In this document: one piece after another, positions 21,010-31,700 of the stretch
Position numbering within the stretch: the stretch's first letter is position 1
Layout: each line of letters starts with the position of its first letter
From: Isoetes taiwanensis
Lineage: Eukaryota > Streptophyta > Lycopodiopsida > Isoetales > Isoetaceae
Assembly (NCBI GenBank): GCA_021234155.1
Contig: JAJEKV010000812.1
Location: 22,002 to 86,001 of the forward strand
Length of the DNA stretch: 64,000 nucleotides
Direction: 5' to 3'
Position numbers and translations under genes: made by a program
Notes under the pieces: model-generated
Databases searched by the model: none
What the model was told of the DNA's origin: nothing
The model's input: only the letters and a program-made list of their open reading frames with translations

Positions 21010-23390
21010 ACATTCGAGTGCGTGTGATAAAGTTGCACTATTGCTAGTGGATTTATTTCTCTAATTCCAAAGGTTGCAAAGCCTTCTGAGTTTTCTGATT
21101 AGAGGCCAATAGCTTTGACTAATACCACTTACAAGATCTGTGCTAAGCTCATTACTTCGAGAATTAAAGAATATTTGCAAAACTATTTAGTGGAAACCAA
21201 TGTACTTTTCTGCCTAATAGATTTATTCTTGGAAACTACCTTGCCGTTATGGAAGGATTGCATTGGAATAAGTTCTCTATCAGAATTGTATCCTTCTCAA
21301 GCTGGATTTCAAGAGAGCTTTTGACAATATCAGATGGGATTTTATTGAGTAGACTATGACTAAGCTTGGATTTCATGACAATCTTATCCAGCTTATTATG
21401 GGTCTATATCAAAGATCAAATTCAGTTGTTCTCATTAATGGCTCTCCTAGCCCTTTTTTTCCTCTTGCCAAAGGAGTAAGGCAAGGTTGTCCTTTAGCAC
21501 CTTACCTCTTTATAGTGGTTGCTGGGCTCTTAACCAAGGCTGTCAAGCATCACCAAGATATTGGTAATATTATTGGTCTTAATCTTCCAAATTCGAATGA
21601 TTCATTGTGTATTCAGCAATATCCATATGATACTTTCTCCTTCTTAGACAATAAGCCTAATAATGTGGCTTTCTTTATTGATATTCTGAGTCAGTTTAGT
21701 GCTGCATCTGGGGTGTCTTTAAGTCTGTCTAAATGTGTTATTATTGGAGATATTGTTGACTCTCATGTGGCTGGTATAAAGGTAATTAAGATCACTGAAG
21801 CCACTAAATTTTTAGTCATGCCAGAATCTCTTAACACGAATCTCACTGATCTGCGGTCCCCTATTATTGAGAAAATTCGAGCTAAGTTCCATATGTATAG
21901 AAATTCTCTATCTTTGGCAGGTAGAACTGTTATTGCCAATCAAGTTCTTACTAACTCTCATATTTATTTCTCCTCAGCTTTAGTTGCTCCTACTATTGTG
22001 TGTAAACAAATTGAGAAAATCATAAGAGGATTTATTTGGAATGGTAATAATATGATTAATTGGAGTACTATTACAAAAAAGAAAAAGGATGGTGGTCTTG
22101 CCTGCAAGAATCTTCGTAAACAGGCTCAAGCCCTTGTTGGCAAATTTGTTTGGAAGGCTATTAATGGTTGTTCTAGTGCAGCTTCAAAATTCATTACCTA
22201 CTGGCTTCAAAAGAGTTCTCCAATGGAGCATCCTTCTGTTGCCCATGATCTACCCAATTCTGTCTTTTGTGAGCTTTTTTGGCTGCCAACATATCCCCTT
22301 TAATGAGAAATATTCTAAAGGCTTGGAATATTATGTACCTTGCTTTCACTTATAATTATATGAACAACATTCATTTCTCTATGCCTATTTTTTGGTCTCC
22401 TATCTTTAATGATCATCCCAATTATGTGCTTGCCTCGAAGCATCCCCAAATTTACAAGAAATGGAGCTCAAATGGGAAAACTTTGGGTGATATTTGGAGA
22501 ATGAAAGATGGAGTACCTGGTTAAATCTAAAAATAAAAACCAGAGGTTCTATTTCTGACAAGAAAATATACAATCATATCAGAGGTAAAGTTGGAAACTC
22601 TACTCCTTCTTAAATTCAAAATGTTGGCTTGGATTGGCAGCCAAATAATAAATCATGTTACAAGGTTAGCTCCATTTATGACATTTGAATCCAAAAATAT
22701 TGGTTCTGCTAAGTCTTCTGCTCTATGGAATATTGATCTGAATGCCACTAAAATTCTATTTGCCAATGTGTGGAATTCTTATACATCTAGGAAAGCTTCC
22801 TTCTTTATTTGGCTCATTGCTAACAAAATTATCCCTTGTCTCTAGACTACTGTTAGAAGAAATCCTAACTTGTCTGCAAATTGCCCATTGAACTGTAACG
22901 GTATTGAGGATATGGATATTTTTTTCTGCCCAAAGTTGAATTCTTTATGGATTTGGTTCGAAAATCCATTTTGGCCACTATGATAACCTCCATTATCAGC
23001 TTCCTGCAAAGGAATTTGCTTTTTCGATTCTCTGGAATATTTGAAAGTCGAGAAATAGATGCTTATATGGTCATAAGAGTTTTTTATTAATTTGGATTAA
23101 GTTTCATATAAAATATGATGTTGAGCTATGTGCTACTGCTCATAGAAATGCTGATAGCTATGACAGGTGTTGGGATCAACTTGGTGAATCTGGTGGGTAT
23201 CATAATTTATTTATATCAAGCATTCCTTTTAGAGGTACTAACTAAAGCTTTATTCATATGATATATGGAGCTTTGCAGAGGGCCTCACACAAACAGATAT
23301 TTTATAACATCAGATAGTTCTTCACTCATGAATGAGGTAGCAAGATATGGGGTGGACAGGAAACATAAACATCAAGTCATATACCCTCCC
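21010..23390 (+). pseudogene. LINE reverse transcriptase to 3' end (L1-like)
   Basis: The reading starts with SLIPKVAKPSEFSD and RPIALTNTTYKICAK near 21055-21150. A 315-codon frame (21356-22303) follows with LINGSPSPFF, KGVRQGCPLAPYLF, the block QQYPYDTFSFL where families read Q-Y-A-D-D-T-L-L-F, and SLAGRTVIANQVL. WNIDLNATKILF, a zf-RVT-like region, follows near 22727. The catalytic A-D-D has become P-Y-D, so RT activity is lost. The 3' part from about 22515 to 23389 is repeated in inverted orientation at 36190-37103. No poly-A tail is evident. The 5' end is cut by the Copia insertion or by an earlier rearrangement. Confidence 0.9.
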
Positions 23391-24480
23391 AAATACAGGT
23401 CACGTCGTGCATTGCGGCTAGCTTCCATAAGGATTCTGAGAGTAAAAATATGATCACCGTGAACCGCTGGCCAGCTACCGCACTCCGTTTCCTCGCCCAT
23501 TCGTTGCTTCTTCTCCGGCACCCACGCTTGAAGTTTTTCGCGAGTGGCGGGCTCACCATGATCATACGGTAGTTGGTGGGTCATCAGGCTTCCCGTCTTA
23601 TGAATAGGGTGACCTTGCTAACCATCCATTCTGGCGGAGGCCCTCTCGATGGCTTCGATTGATTATCCTTGTCAAGGTCGAGCAAAGCTGGCCCACCCCA
23701 TTTCAACGACTTGGCACGAAGTCCCCGCAAGTCATTTGCTTTCACATTAGCCAAGATGCCTAAGACCGGGTGGATGTCCGCCTCGAGCCGCTGCGGTGTT
23801 TCTCCTAGTTGATCGCTTGCGTCGGCCAATTGCTCTGGGGGTCATACAATTCCTCAACCGCCGTCTCCACCGGTTTTGCGTAACATTTCGGTGGTTGATG
23901 CCTCTTATACAAAGACTCTATGCCAAAAGGCTTTTGGCTCGGTCATCGATAGATCAAACATCGTTCTTGATTTTCAAGAATGCCTTATAGTCCCTAATAG
24001 CCTGTGGCCGGAGTCGTGGATCTAAGATGGTGCGTAGCTGACTCTTTGGAACTCCCCATCACGCCCACGCCGCTTACGCAAGTGAAGCCCCCGATCGTGG
24101 CCACCGAGCATACCATTGCAGATCACCATGTCAAAGATCGACATAGCTGGACCAACTCTCTTCCAAATGCTCTAGGACCGTATCACGGAGCGTCTTGCAT
24201 CTTTGGGATGTCTGTTTTCTAACCAAAGTGGGTTGGAGTCAGCATTTCCTTGAAAGGTGACCGACTGGCACTGTGCCGTACGTGCATTGAAATCTCTCAA
24301 TAAAAACACATGACCCTCACGGGCGTCTCGCTCTATGTCATCATACAATTCCCTATAGGGCATATGCACATCGTGTTAATGCCTGATGCACCCTGTAGAA
24401 CTTAGAAGTTTCATGGGGTATATAACATCCTGCGATAAACAGTTGGCGATGGTGAGGCTGTAGCACTCGTATCCACAGGT
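23372..24480 (-). pseudogene. LINE endonuclease-to-RT fragment, second LINE family
   Basis: Minus strand from the right: ELYDDIERDAREGHVFLLRDFNART (24340-24260; the EEP block normally G-D-F-N-A-R-T-G, with Gly replaced by Arg). Then a linker, PPPEWMVSKVTLFI (about 23620), and YRMIMVSPPLAK with NEWARK and HIFTLRILMEASRN down to 23400. That is EEP endonuclease through the first RT blocks. The frame is broken in at least five places. The HIFTLR/LME wording resembles the 1.9-kb fragment. It abuts the 3' end of the plus-strand LINE at about 23390. Confidence 0.8.
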
Positions 24481-26300
24481 AGCGGTTCAAGGTTGAAGGG
24501 TTTAAAATTTATGATTTAAGGATTTCAACTTAAAATTTATGGTTTAAGGGGTTTCTTCAGGTTTAGGGTTTTATGTAGTTTATGTTTCACATGGTATAAC
24601 TTTTCACCCAAATGCCTAAACTCTAAGCGTAAGTTGCCACAAAATTGACAACGTGCAAAATTCCTCACCAGTCGTTACTTGCTAATGAACCATTAATCTT
24701 GCTAATGAAACATTTGACTAATGAACCATTTAATCCAATGATTTTCTCTAAGACAACTTTGATAACAAATAGATCACTCTCATAAATATCAATGTTTTTA
24801 CTATGTTCATAAATTTTATTGCTTTTAAAAATCATTTTTTTCGGTGGTAAATATATACATATTTTATACAAGATTAGTTCATATTTACATTTAAAAACAA
24901 GGTTTGTTCTCATCCTTCATGCGGATGTACATTCTATTGTCAAGGTGGGGGAGCGAGTTGTATTCGTGGGAGAAGCGGCTTACATATATCTATTCCTATT
25001 TCTACTCAACAATAATGCAATATGCATTTTTGCCCATTTCATCTACAAAGATAAATCTATCTATAAATTCTATTGTAGCTGCAAAATATAATATCCTAGC
25101 CATTCCACACATTCTTGAGAAATACGTGTCGTAGGGGACTGCGTTTCTAGTATTAATTAAAATATGAAGCAACTTGTTATAAAATTGGGGTTGAAAGCAG
25201 TGCGTAACTTCATTGTACAAGTGAAGTGAAGAAGAACAATAGCATAAGCGTTAATACTGATCTAGTTATACGGAGGCTAGGAAATATGTATGACCTTATT
25301 GGTTTGTCTACAGAAGGATATAATTAATCCAAAGTAGTCACCTTGGAGATCATGTATTAAAGTAGCTCCTTAGCCAGTGAATACTTTCTGACATAAAGCC
25401 TTTAGATTCTTGTTGATCAATGTATGCTAAAAGGGGCAAAACGAACAATGGGTGACCAGCGAAGAGCTGAAAATCCCAATGTACCTTTTGGCCTTTGTAT
25501 TATTTCCAAGATTATTGTTAATATCTATATGGTTGGCTGCAGGTACGGGATTTTGCTCTTATTGTCTCTCTTTTGCTTCTTTGGTTGAATGGTCTACAAG
25601 AATCATGGAGTAGTTGCTCTCTTTTGGCCGATAACATATCAAATAGGTATTCAAAAAATGCATCTGTTGCACCTACATGGTTTTGTGCTATCTCTCTGCT
25701 CTCATACTTTTAACTGGGCAGTAAATGGCATGGAACATAGACATGCACTATAAACAGGTTTTTTTTCAGCCTATCTTGCTGACTTATGACAGGATTAAGC
25801 CTGATTATGAACATACGGACATGATATGCATGTATTTTCTGAAAATTCGTATGTTCATAGACTTTAAGAGACTCAGAATTGTCTTATAGAGAAACTTGAC
25901 ATGAATAGATGCAAAAACAATCTGAATTTTGCAAACAATTGTGTATAGAAGCAAGAATATGTATGATTTTGTATCCATTGCAAGCTTGGGGGCCTAGGGC
26001 ACATGGTCCAGGTTAGCCCTAGCGACATGGTTTAAGTTAACCCATTTGGGTATTGGTGTTCGGGTTAACATTAGACCGTTATGATATACACTAAGTAATT
26101 TCATTGTGTTTTAGCCTGCCATTATATATAAACGATAATGGCCTATTCTTTCCTTAAGTTTTTAAGCTTAAATGTTGTTTAAGTTCATTAATAATACCAC
26201 TTATATAAGATTCTAAAGTTTCAAACAGTATACTTTCAAAAAGTTCCAAGTACAACAGATATGAGATCGGAGATCAAATAAAAAAGAGATTAAGTCTTCA
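24481..26300. other. AT-rich spacer
   Basis: 24490-24590 holds degenerate TTTAGGG/TTTAAGG-like words without a true array. 24650-24720 has a small CTAATGAACCATTTAA duplication. No protein domain seen. Confidence 0.5.
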
Positions 26301-26304
26301 ACAT

Positions 26305-26661
26305 TTTTTAGTAACATCTTGAATCACAGAGTTCATATCTTTCAAATCATCATCAGATCTGATAGTAACAGACATAGTAAACAGGTTATCTTGTGCATAA
26401 GTCGTCAACTCGTCAGAAAACATCTCTTGAGTAATATCATTGTCATCCCTTGAGGGTCATCATCAGATCTGATAGTAGCAGTTATCTTGTGTATAAGTCT
26501 TCAACTCGTCATAAGACATCTCTTGAGTAATATCGAGATCAAAAGTCGGGCCATCAATCTCAATATCCTCCATAACACTACAAGCCGACACAGAATCAAA
26601 AGAGATGCTACGATCAAGCACTTGATGATAAATCTCTTCACATAAACCTGCAAAAAAAAAA
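26305..26661 (-). pseudogene. Acidic exon with an internal coding tandem duplication
   Basis: Behind a TTTTTTTTTGCAG acceptor at about 26662, the minus strand reads LCEEIYHQVLDRSISFDSVS, then DITQEMSYDELKTYTQDN. After a shift the second unit follows, DITQEMFSDELTTYAQDN, ending SDDDLKDMNSVIQDVTKKC-stop near 26305. The two units (26342-26440 and 26458-26550) are about 80% identical in DNA. The composition is strongly acidic. It lies downstream of the DUF4218-like transposase exons on the same strand and may be its C-terminal exon, or a captured host exon. One frameshift lies between the units. No family recognised. Confidence 0.45.
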
Positions 26662-26937
26662 CAAGAAAGATGCTAGAAATTTCACAAAATAATCAAACGT
26701 TACAATGTAAATACTCACCATCTTCAAGATTGATGCCTCTAAACGGTTGTTAAAGACTCTAAACAAGGAAACGACAAGTTAAAACTTGTACAAAAGCTCT
26801 CAAGAACACGCCAAAAACCTCTATAGACTCGCCAAATTCGGTAAGTTACATAAAAGCTTTTTTTAATGTCCATGAAGACCAAAAGGCCATGGATCCACAT
26901 AATGGGCTAGTACAACCATTATTACACACATAGTTTT

Positions 26938-27838
26938 CTAGTATCCTGATATTCTGTGTTCTTGGTACTCTTTGAGGATTGACATGTCAAAGAAACTCGT
27001 TGGAAACACCTTCTTAAATAAGTATAAGACTTCAATAGATAACTCTTTCATCTTTTCTATGTCATTTTTATTGATCTCCTTCAATGATAGCCATCTGTAA
27101 TGCATAAACTCTAAATTTATATATGGAATAAAAAAATACATACAACAAGTTATTCGAATTTACCTCATTTGGCCAATTTAAAAAAAGGTTCACAAATTTT
27201 GGAATACAACCTCTTTGATAGAACCATAGGCAAAACCTCCTACAAGAATGAGCACAATAGATAAGTAAGACAAAAATGGAAGTATAAACTTGCTTGACAT
27301 GAATAAGAAGCACTAGAGCATAAAATTGCAATACAATAACTTACCGCCAATAACTTGTGATAGTCATGGGACTTGAGTCCTGCGACTTACCATTTTTTGT
27401 CCAACAGCTTTGAAATGATGAGCAATACCCAGTTGGCATCCACTTTCTTAATGGATTCTTTCACAACTTGTATGTCCTAACTACTCATAAGCTATGGTGG
27501 ATGATATTTGGGTCCTTCAAGATAGTATTGCAAGAGGGGTACACCTGTAAACAATAATCTCGAGCATCGATTTATCCTTCCATGTTGAATCTGAAACATT
27601 TTTTATGATGCACATAGGATCCAGTAGAGCTGTGTACAACTCTGACCAATATGGTAGCTCGTATAGTATGGAAAGGCGTTTCATACCATTGGGAGGCATG
27701 ATCTTGATGTCTTCATGTAAATCACATGCATCTTTGGCCTCTTCCCATTCCTTGTCCTCTGCTTGTTCCCATTCATTTAGCCAATTTTTTGCGGTCATGC
27801 ACTTTGGGATACAAGTTTCCCAACGCATTACAAATTAA
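26938..27838 (-). pseudogene. CACTA transposase C-terminal part (DUF4218-like), with introns
   Basis: 27828-27517 reads PPNGMKRL, LPYWSELYTALLDPM and IIKNVSDSTWKDKS. In plant En/Spm transposases this is the stretch L-P-Y-W-x-x-L-x-x-x-x-L-D-x-M-H-x-x-K-N-V that precedes DUF4218. DUF4218 wording follows: LKSHDYHKLLA ending exactly at a GTAAGT donor near 27344, and LKEINKNDIEKMKELSIEV, then YLFKKVFPTSFFDMSI near 27100-26960. The catalytic Tnp2 part is absent, since only about 200 bases lie between this frame and the element's right end. The element is therefore internally deleted and could only move with help from a full copy. Confidence 0.7.
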
Positions 27839-28013
27839 CGTTTGTCACGTGTTACACATGCAATTTGTAACGTGTGACAAATATAAATGTTTTTCACACG
27901 TTACGAACAAGTTCATACAAATTTTGTAACGCGTTACAAGTATTTAATATTTACCACTCGTTAATATTTGCCACTTGCAAATCAATATGCATCACAGATC
28001 AATACGTTACAAA
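27823..28013. repeat. Subterminal repeat cluster of the CACTA element
   Basis: Related words GTAACG/CGTTAC occur at about 27823, 27849, 27866, 27898, 27924, 27931 and 28005, in alternating orientations. The densest unit is a palindrome, TTTTGTAACGCGTTACAAG, at 27922-27940. Confidence 0.75.
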
Positions 28014-28034
28014 CCCCCATTAGCCCTTGTAGTG

Positions 28035-28794
28035 AATCAGTAGTAGATAGTAATAAACTCCTCTTAAATGCCGAGGCTGAGGCCGAGGAATGTGTGCATA
28101 TTCCACGCTGAAAATATATTTTTCTATTTGTACTAACCTAAAATGGCTTCAAGACTAAATCAATGCAAAAGCAAAGAACATAACATAGGTGATACTTTTC
28201 TCATGTGTGATACTTTAGAGTTGACAGTACGTGTGAATTAGCTTCTCATAATACTTTTATCATGTGTGATACTTTGGAGTTGATAATATGTGTGAATTAG
28301 CTTCTCATGGATGAGCCTTTGAAAACGATAGTGGGTGTGAATAAACTCCCAATGGTAAACCTCATCCAAGTCGAGGCCTCGGCCTCGGCCTCGGCCTCAG
28401 CCGAGGAATTAGTGCCAAATTCCAAGTCAAGAGCAAGGAATCGATGCAAAGAGACAGGCCCTTTTCTAGCATGTAGATAAAAGTTCACATATATAACAGG
28501 TGGGCCCTTTTCTAGTATGTAGATAAAGTTATCACGTAGGCCGTGCCAATCAGACAGTAGTCGGCCCACCAAATCCAACAGCATAGAGATAAAGTTAAGC
28601 GAGAGAGAAGTCCGGAGAAGTACAAGTTTCCACCTTGTGCCCAACGTTGCTGGGCTACATAAATAATGAATATAATAAATTATTATGGGCAAATACCCAG
28701 TCTTGTTGCTCCTAATTAACTACACTTGACATGTAGAGAGAGAAAAAACAAGTTAATATACAACTCTCCACAGTCCATTTTTATTATTTCCCAC
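28035..28794. other. Spacer 3' of the acetyl-CoA synthetase gene, with small duplications
   Basis: 28202-28249 and 28261-28308 are a near-identical 48-base pair (period 59). GGCCCTTTTCTAG..ATGTAGATAAA occurs twice (28459 and 28503). 28374-28405 is a (GGCCTC)n run whose reverse complement (CCGAGGCTGAGGCCGAGG) is at 28072. No coding capacity recognised. Confidence 0.6.
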
Positions 28795-31700
28795 TTATTT
28801 GCCAGTAAGCTCAATCAATTGCTCAACTATGCTTGAATCAGCCAAAGTGCTTATATCGCCTATATCACCAGTTTCTCTGGATGCTATCTTCCGTAATATT
28901 CTTCTCATTATTTTTCCACTTCTTGTCTTGGGCAATCCAGGAGCCCAGTGAATTGCATCAGGTGCTGCAAAAGCTCCAATCTGCATACGTGATGTTTGTT
29001 ATTCAAAAAGCAGAATTCTGTTGTGCCATTCAAGCAAGAATCAAGTGAGCATGCATTACCTGCTCCCCGGACAACCATCACTAAGGACTTTCTTAGGTCC
29101 TCTGTATAGATGACCCCCTCATTTCAGGGTTACAAAGGCATAAATTCCTTGTCCTTTAACCTCAAAACACATTCAAAGGAATTAGACTCTCTGCAATCCA
29201 CTGGTTTAATATAATCCGAAAGCATGCAATAATACCTCATGTTCAACTCCTACAACTGCTGCCTCAGAACATTGAGGATGTGAGACAAGAGCAGACTCTA
29301 CCTCAGCAGTACCAATCCTATGACCACTGCAAAGTAAAATTCCATTTGTTTGTTACAATAGATTTAGAGATTTTCAAAATTCTAAAGAGCACAGTCAAGC
29401 ATGATTATTACAGAGCATTCAGATACCTCACATTTATGACATCATCTACACGTCCTGTGAGCCAGTAATATCCGTCTTTATCCCTGGAGACCAGAATTTT
29501 TTTTAATTGTCAAAAAAATCCAGCATTTTGTTGGTTAAAACAACTCAAATCCTATATAAAATCCTAACCTTCGGCAACCATCACCACTGAAGTAAAACCC
29601 TTTGAATGGGGCAAAATAAGATACTTCATATCTTTCATGATCTCCATAAAGAGTTCTAAACATGCCTGGCCAGGATGACTTGATGCATAAATACCCACTG
29701 CATTCTCCAGACAGTTCATTTCCCTTCTCATCAACAATAGCAGGCTGCCAATTAACAGCATGTGAGATACCTGCAAACTTACAAGCTCATATTGTGTACC
29801 AGAAGCTATACCTGAATCCCAAAAATGGAAGAGTGGCAGAACCTGGCTTCAGTGGCCAAGCACCAGGCAATGGTGTTATCTAAGGGCAAGAAAAGGGGAA
29901 AAATCTTTAATAACATATACAAAATAAGGAAAACAAATGTGCACATGGTTGTAAAGAAAATGACCATAAAGCCACCAGTTTCTGTTTGCCACCAAGTATC
30001 AGAAATTGGACAGCGTCCATCACCAACCACGTTATAGTACCATCTAGAAAATATAAGGCAAGAGTTATCCCCATTCTTGCTTCTATACTCAATAGATGGC
30101 ATGCAACCTGAATCGATTTCCTTCTAGCATTGGTCATTAAAATGTGGAAAGGAAATCTATTCTGGGACATTAAGCAGCAAGATATTTTAAGCAAAGACCA
30201 TATACAGAATGATTTACTTTCCCCAAGTTACTATGCACCCTACTTAAACTAAGCAACATAGATTCTTCTACAAAGATAAGGTGATCTTAGTTGCTTCTTG
30301 CAATCAATAGAACAACAGTATGCAAGCACACATCTGACTCAATAATCATAGACAAGAAATTAAGAATCAAGGGCCAGTATTCCAACATTGGGTTGTATGT
30401 ACCTCCATGCACTTGGATTTATGGGCTCTCCAACTGTTCCTAATACACGTAAGGATTTTGCGCGAATGACGTTTTACCGGCTGCCATACCAATCCTTACC
30501 ACAATGAATAAGACAAGACAAAAGGGTTTACTATGATGCCACAAAATTACCTCATCTCCAGAGCGCATAAGGGACCGTATTGCAGTTGGCGCTGTATAAA
30601 AAATGGACACATTATATTTATCAACAATTTCCCAAAAGCGCACCAAAAGATCTGGATAGGTGGGACCTGAACATCCACATCATATGCCATTAGCAAAGAA
30701 CAAGAATGGCTACTATAAAGAAAACAAATGAGACCTATGAATATATTCAGCTAAAAATACAATCTTATATTCTCTTTGACAAACTTACCCCCTTCAAATA
30801 CAACCACCGCAGCATTATTTAAAAAGAGGACCATATGTCAAATAGCTATGACCAGTTATCCATCCACAATCTGCAGTACACCTGGGACAAATATGCAAGA
30901 TCTATCAAATAGGAATAGAGTCCACATTCATGCAATAGAAAAACAGCCGAGCAACACAGCTTAAGTATTTGGAAACCATGGAAGCCCACTAATGACATCA
31001 CCCAAAGGACTTACCAAAATACATCCCCGTCATGATAGTCAAAAGCATATTTGAATGTTGTTGCCGTGTATACCATATATCCGCCAGGGGTATTGCAAGA
31101 ACACCTAAATTGAAACAAGGAAGGAAGTTAAAGCGAATTCCCAACAGGAATTTGCCTTTCATTGACTTACCTTTGGTTTCCAGTACTTCCACTAGTATAA
31201 AGCAAGAACAAAGGATCTTCCGCATCCACCCATTCTACAGAACATTTTGTTGAACACGTTGGAACAACGGGTCTAAAGATAAAGATAAAAGTAGATGATT
31301 AGTAGACATCGAAGACACTTCAACTTGTTTTATGTCATCCCTCACTACCTTCCTCCCCTCTCTATTGTAAGCTTTGTACCTGCCACCAGGCGTCTTTTTC
31401 TTTATTAAAGGAGGTATCTTCTTTTTGACTGCCAATTTGTTTTCAAAGATGACACACGTTGCTGCAATGATAATTCAAACCTTTTAGACATATATAATTT
31501 AAAATTGCTTCCCAAATAAAAAAAAAACAGTTCCTAGTCCTTTACACTTAATTAATAGCTTTCATGATTAACATGTGAAAGTGGCAATAAAGGACTTGTT
31601 ATGAAGTACATACACCTGACTAAGGGGAAAAGACAGATTACTACCTAAGTCGAAGTCTCCTTCTTTTTAATGCTCTAGATATTGCATCATCTGCAATCTC

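Larger units (their letters stand above)
26576..28034 (-). mobile_element. CACTA (En/Spm)-type DNA transposon remnant
   Basis: The right end reads (inward, minus strand) CACTACAAGGGCTAATGG, ending at 28034. Inside it, 27823-28013 is crowded with TTTGTAACG/CGTTACAAA units in both orientations, the typical subterminal repeat zone that En/Spm-type transposases bind. The left boundary is the matching 9-mer CACTACAAG at 26576. Transposase-like exons lie between on the minus strand. The 3-bp flanks (TAA and AAT) do not match, and an acidic frame reads across 26576, so the left boundary is uncertain. Confidence 0.6.

Noticed and set aside
28297-28692. 131-codon minus-strand frame 3' of ACS as a gene
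   Set aside because: It lies over small tandem duplications and an (EA)n-like run from the GGCCTC repeat; composition is not convincing and no splice or domain support.
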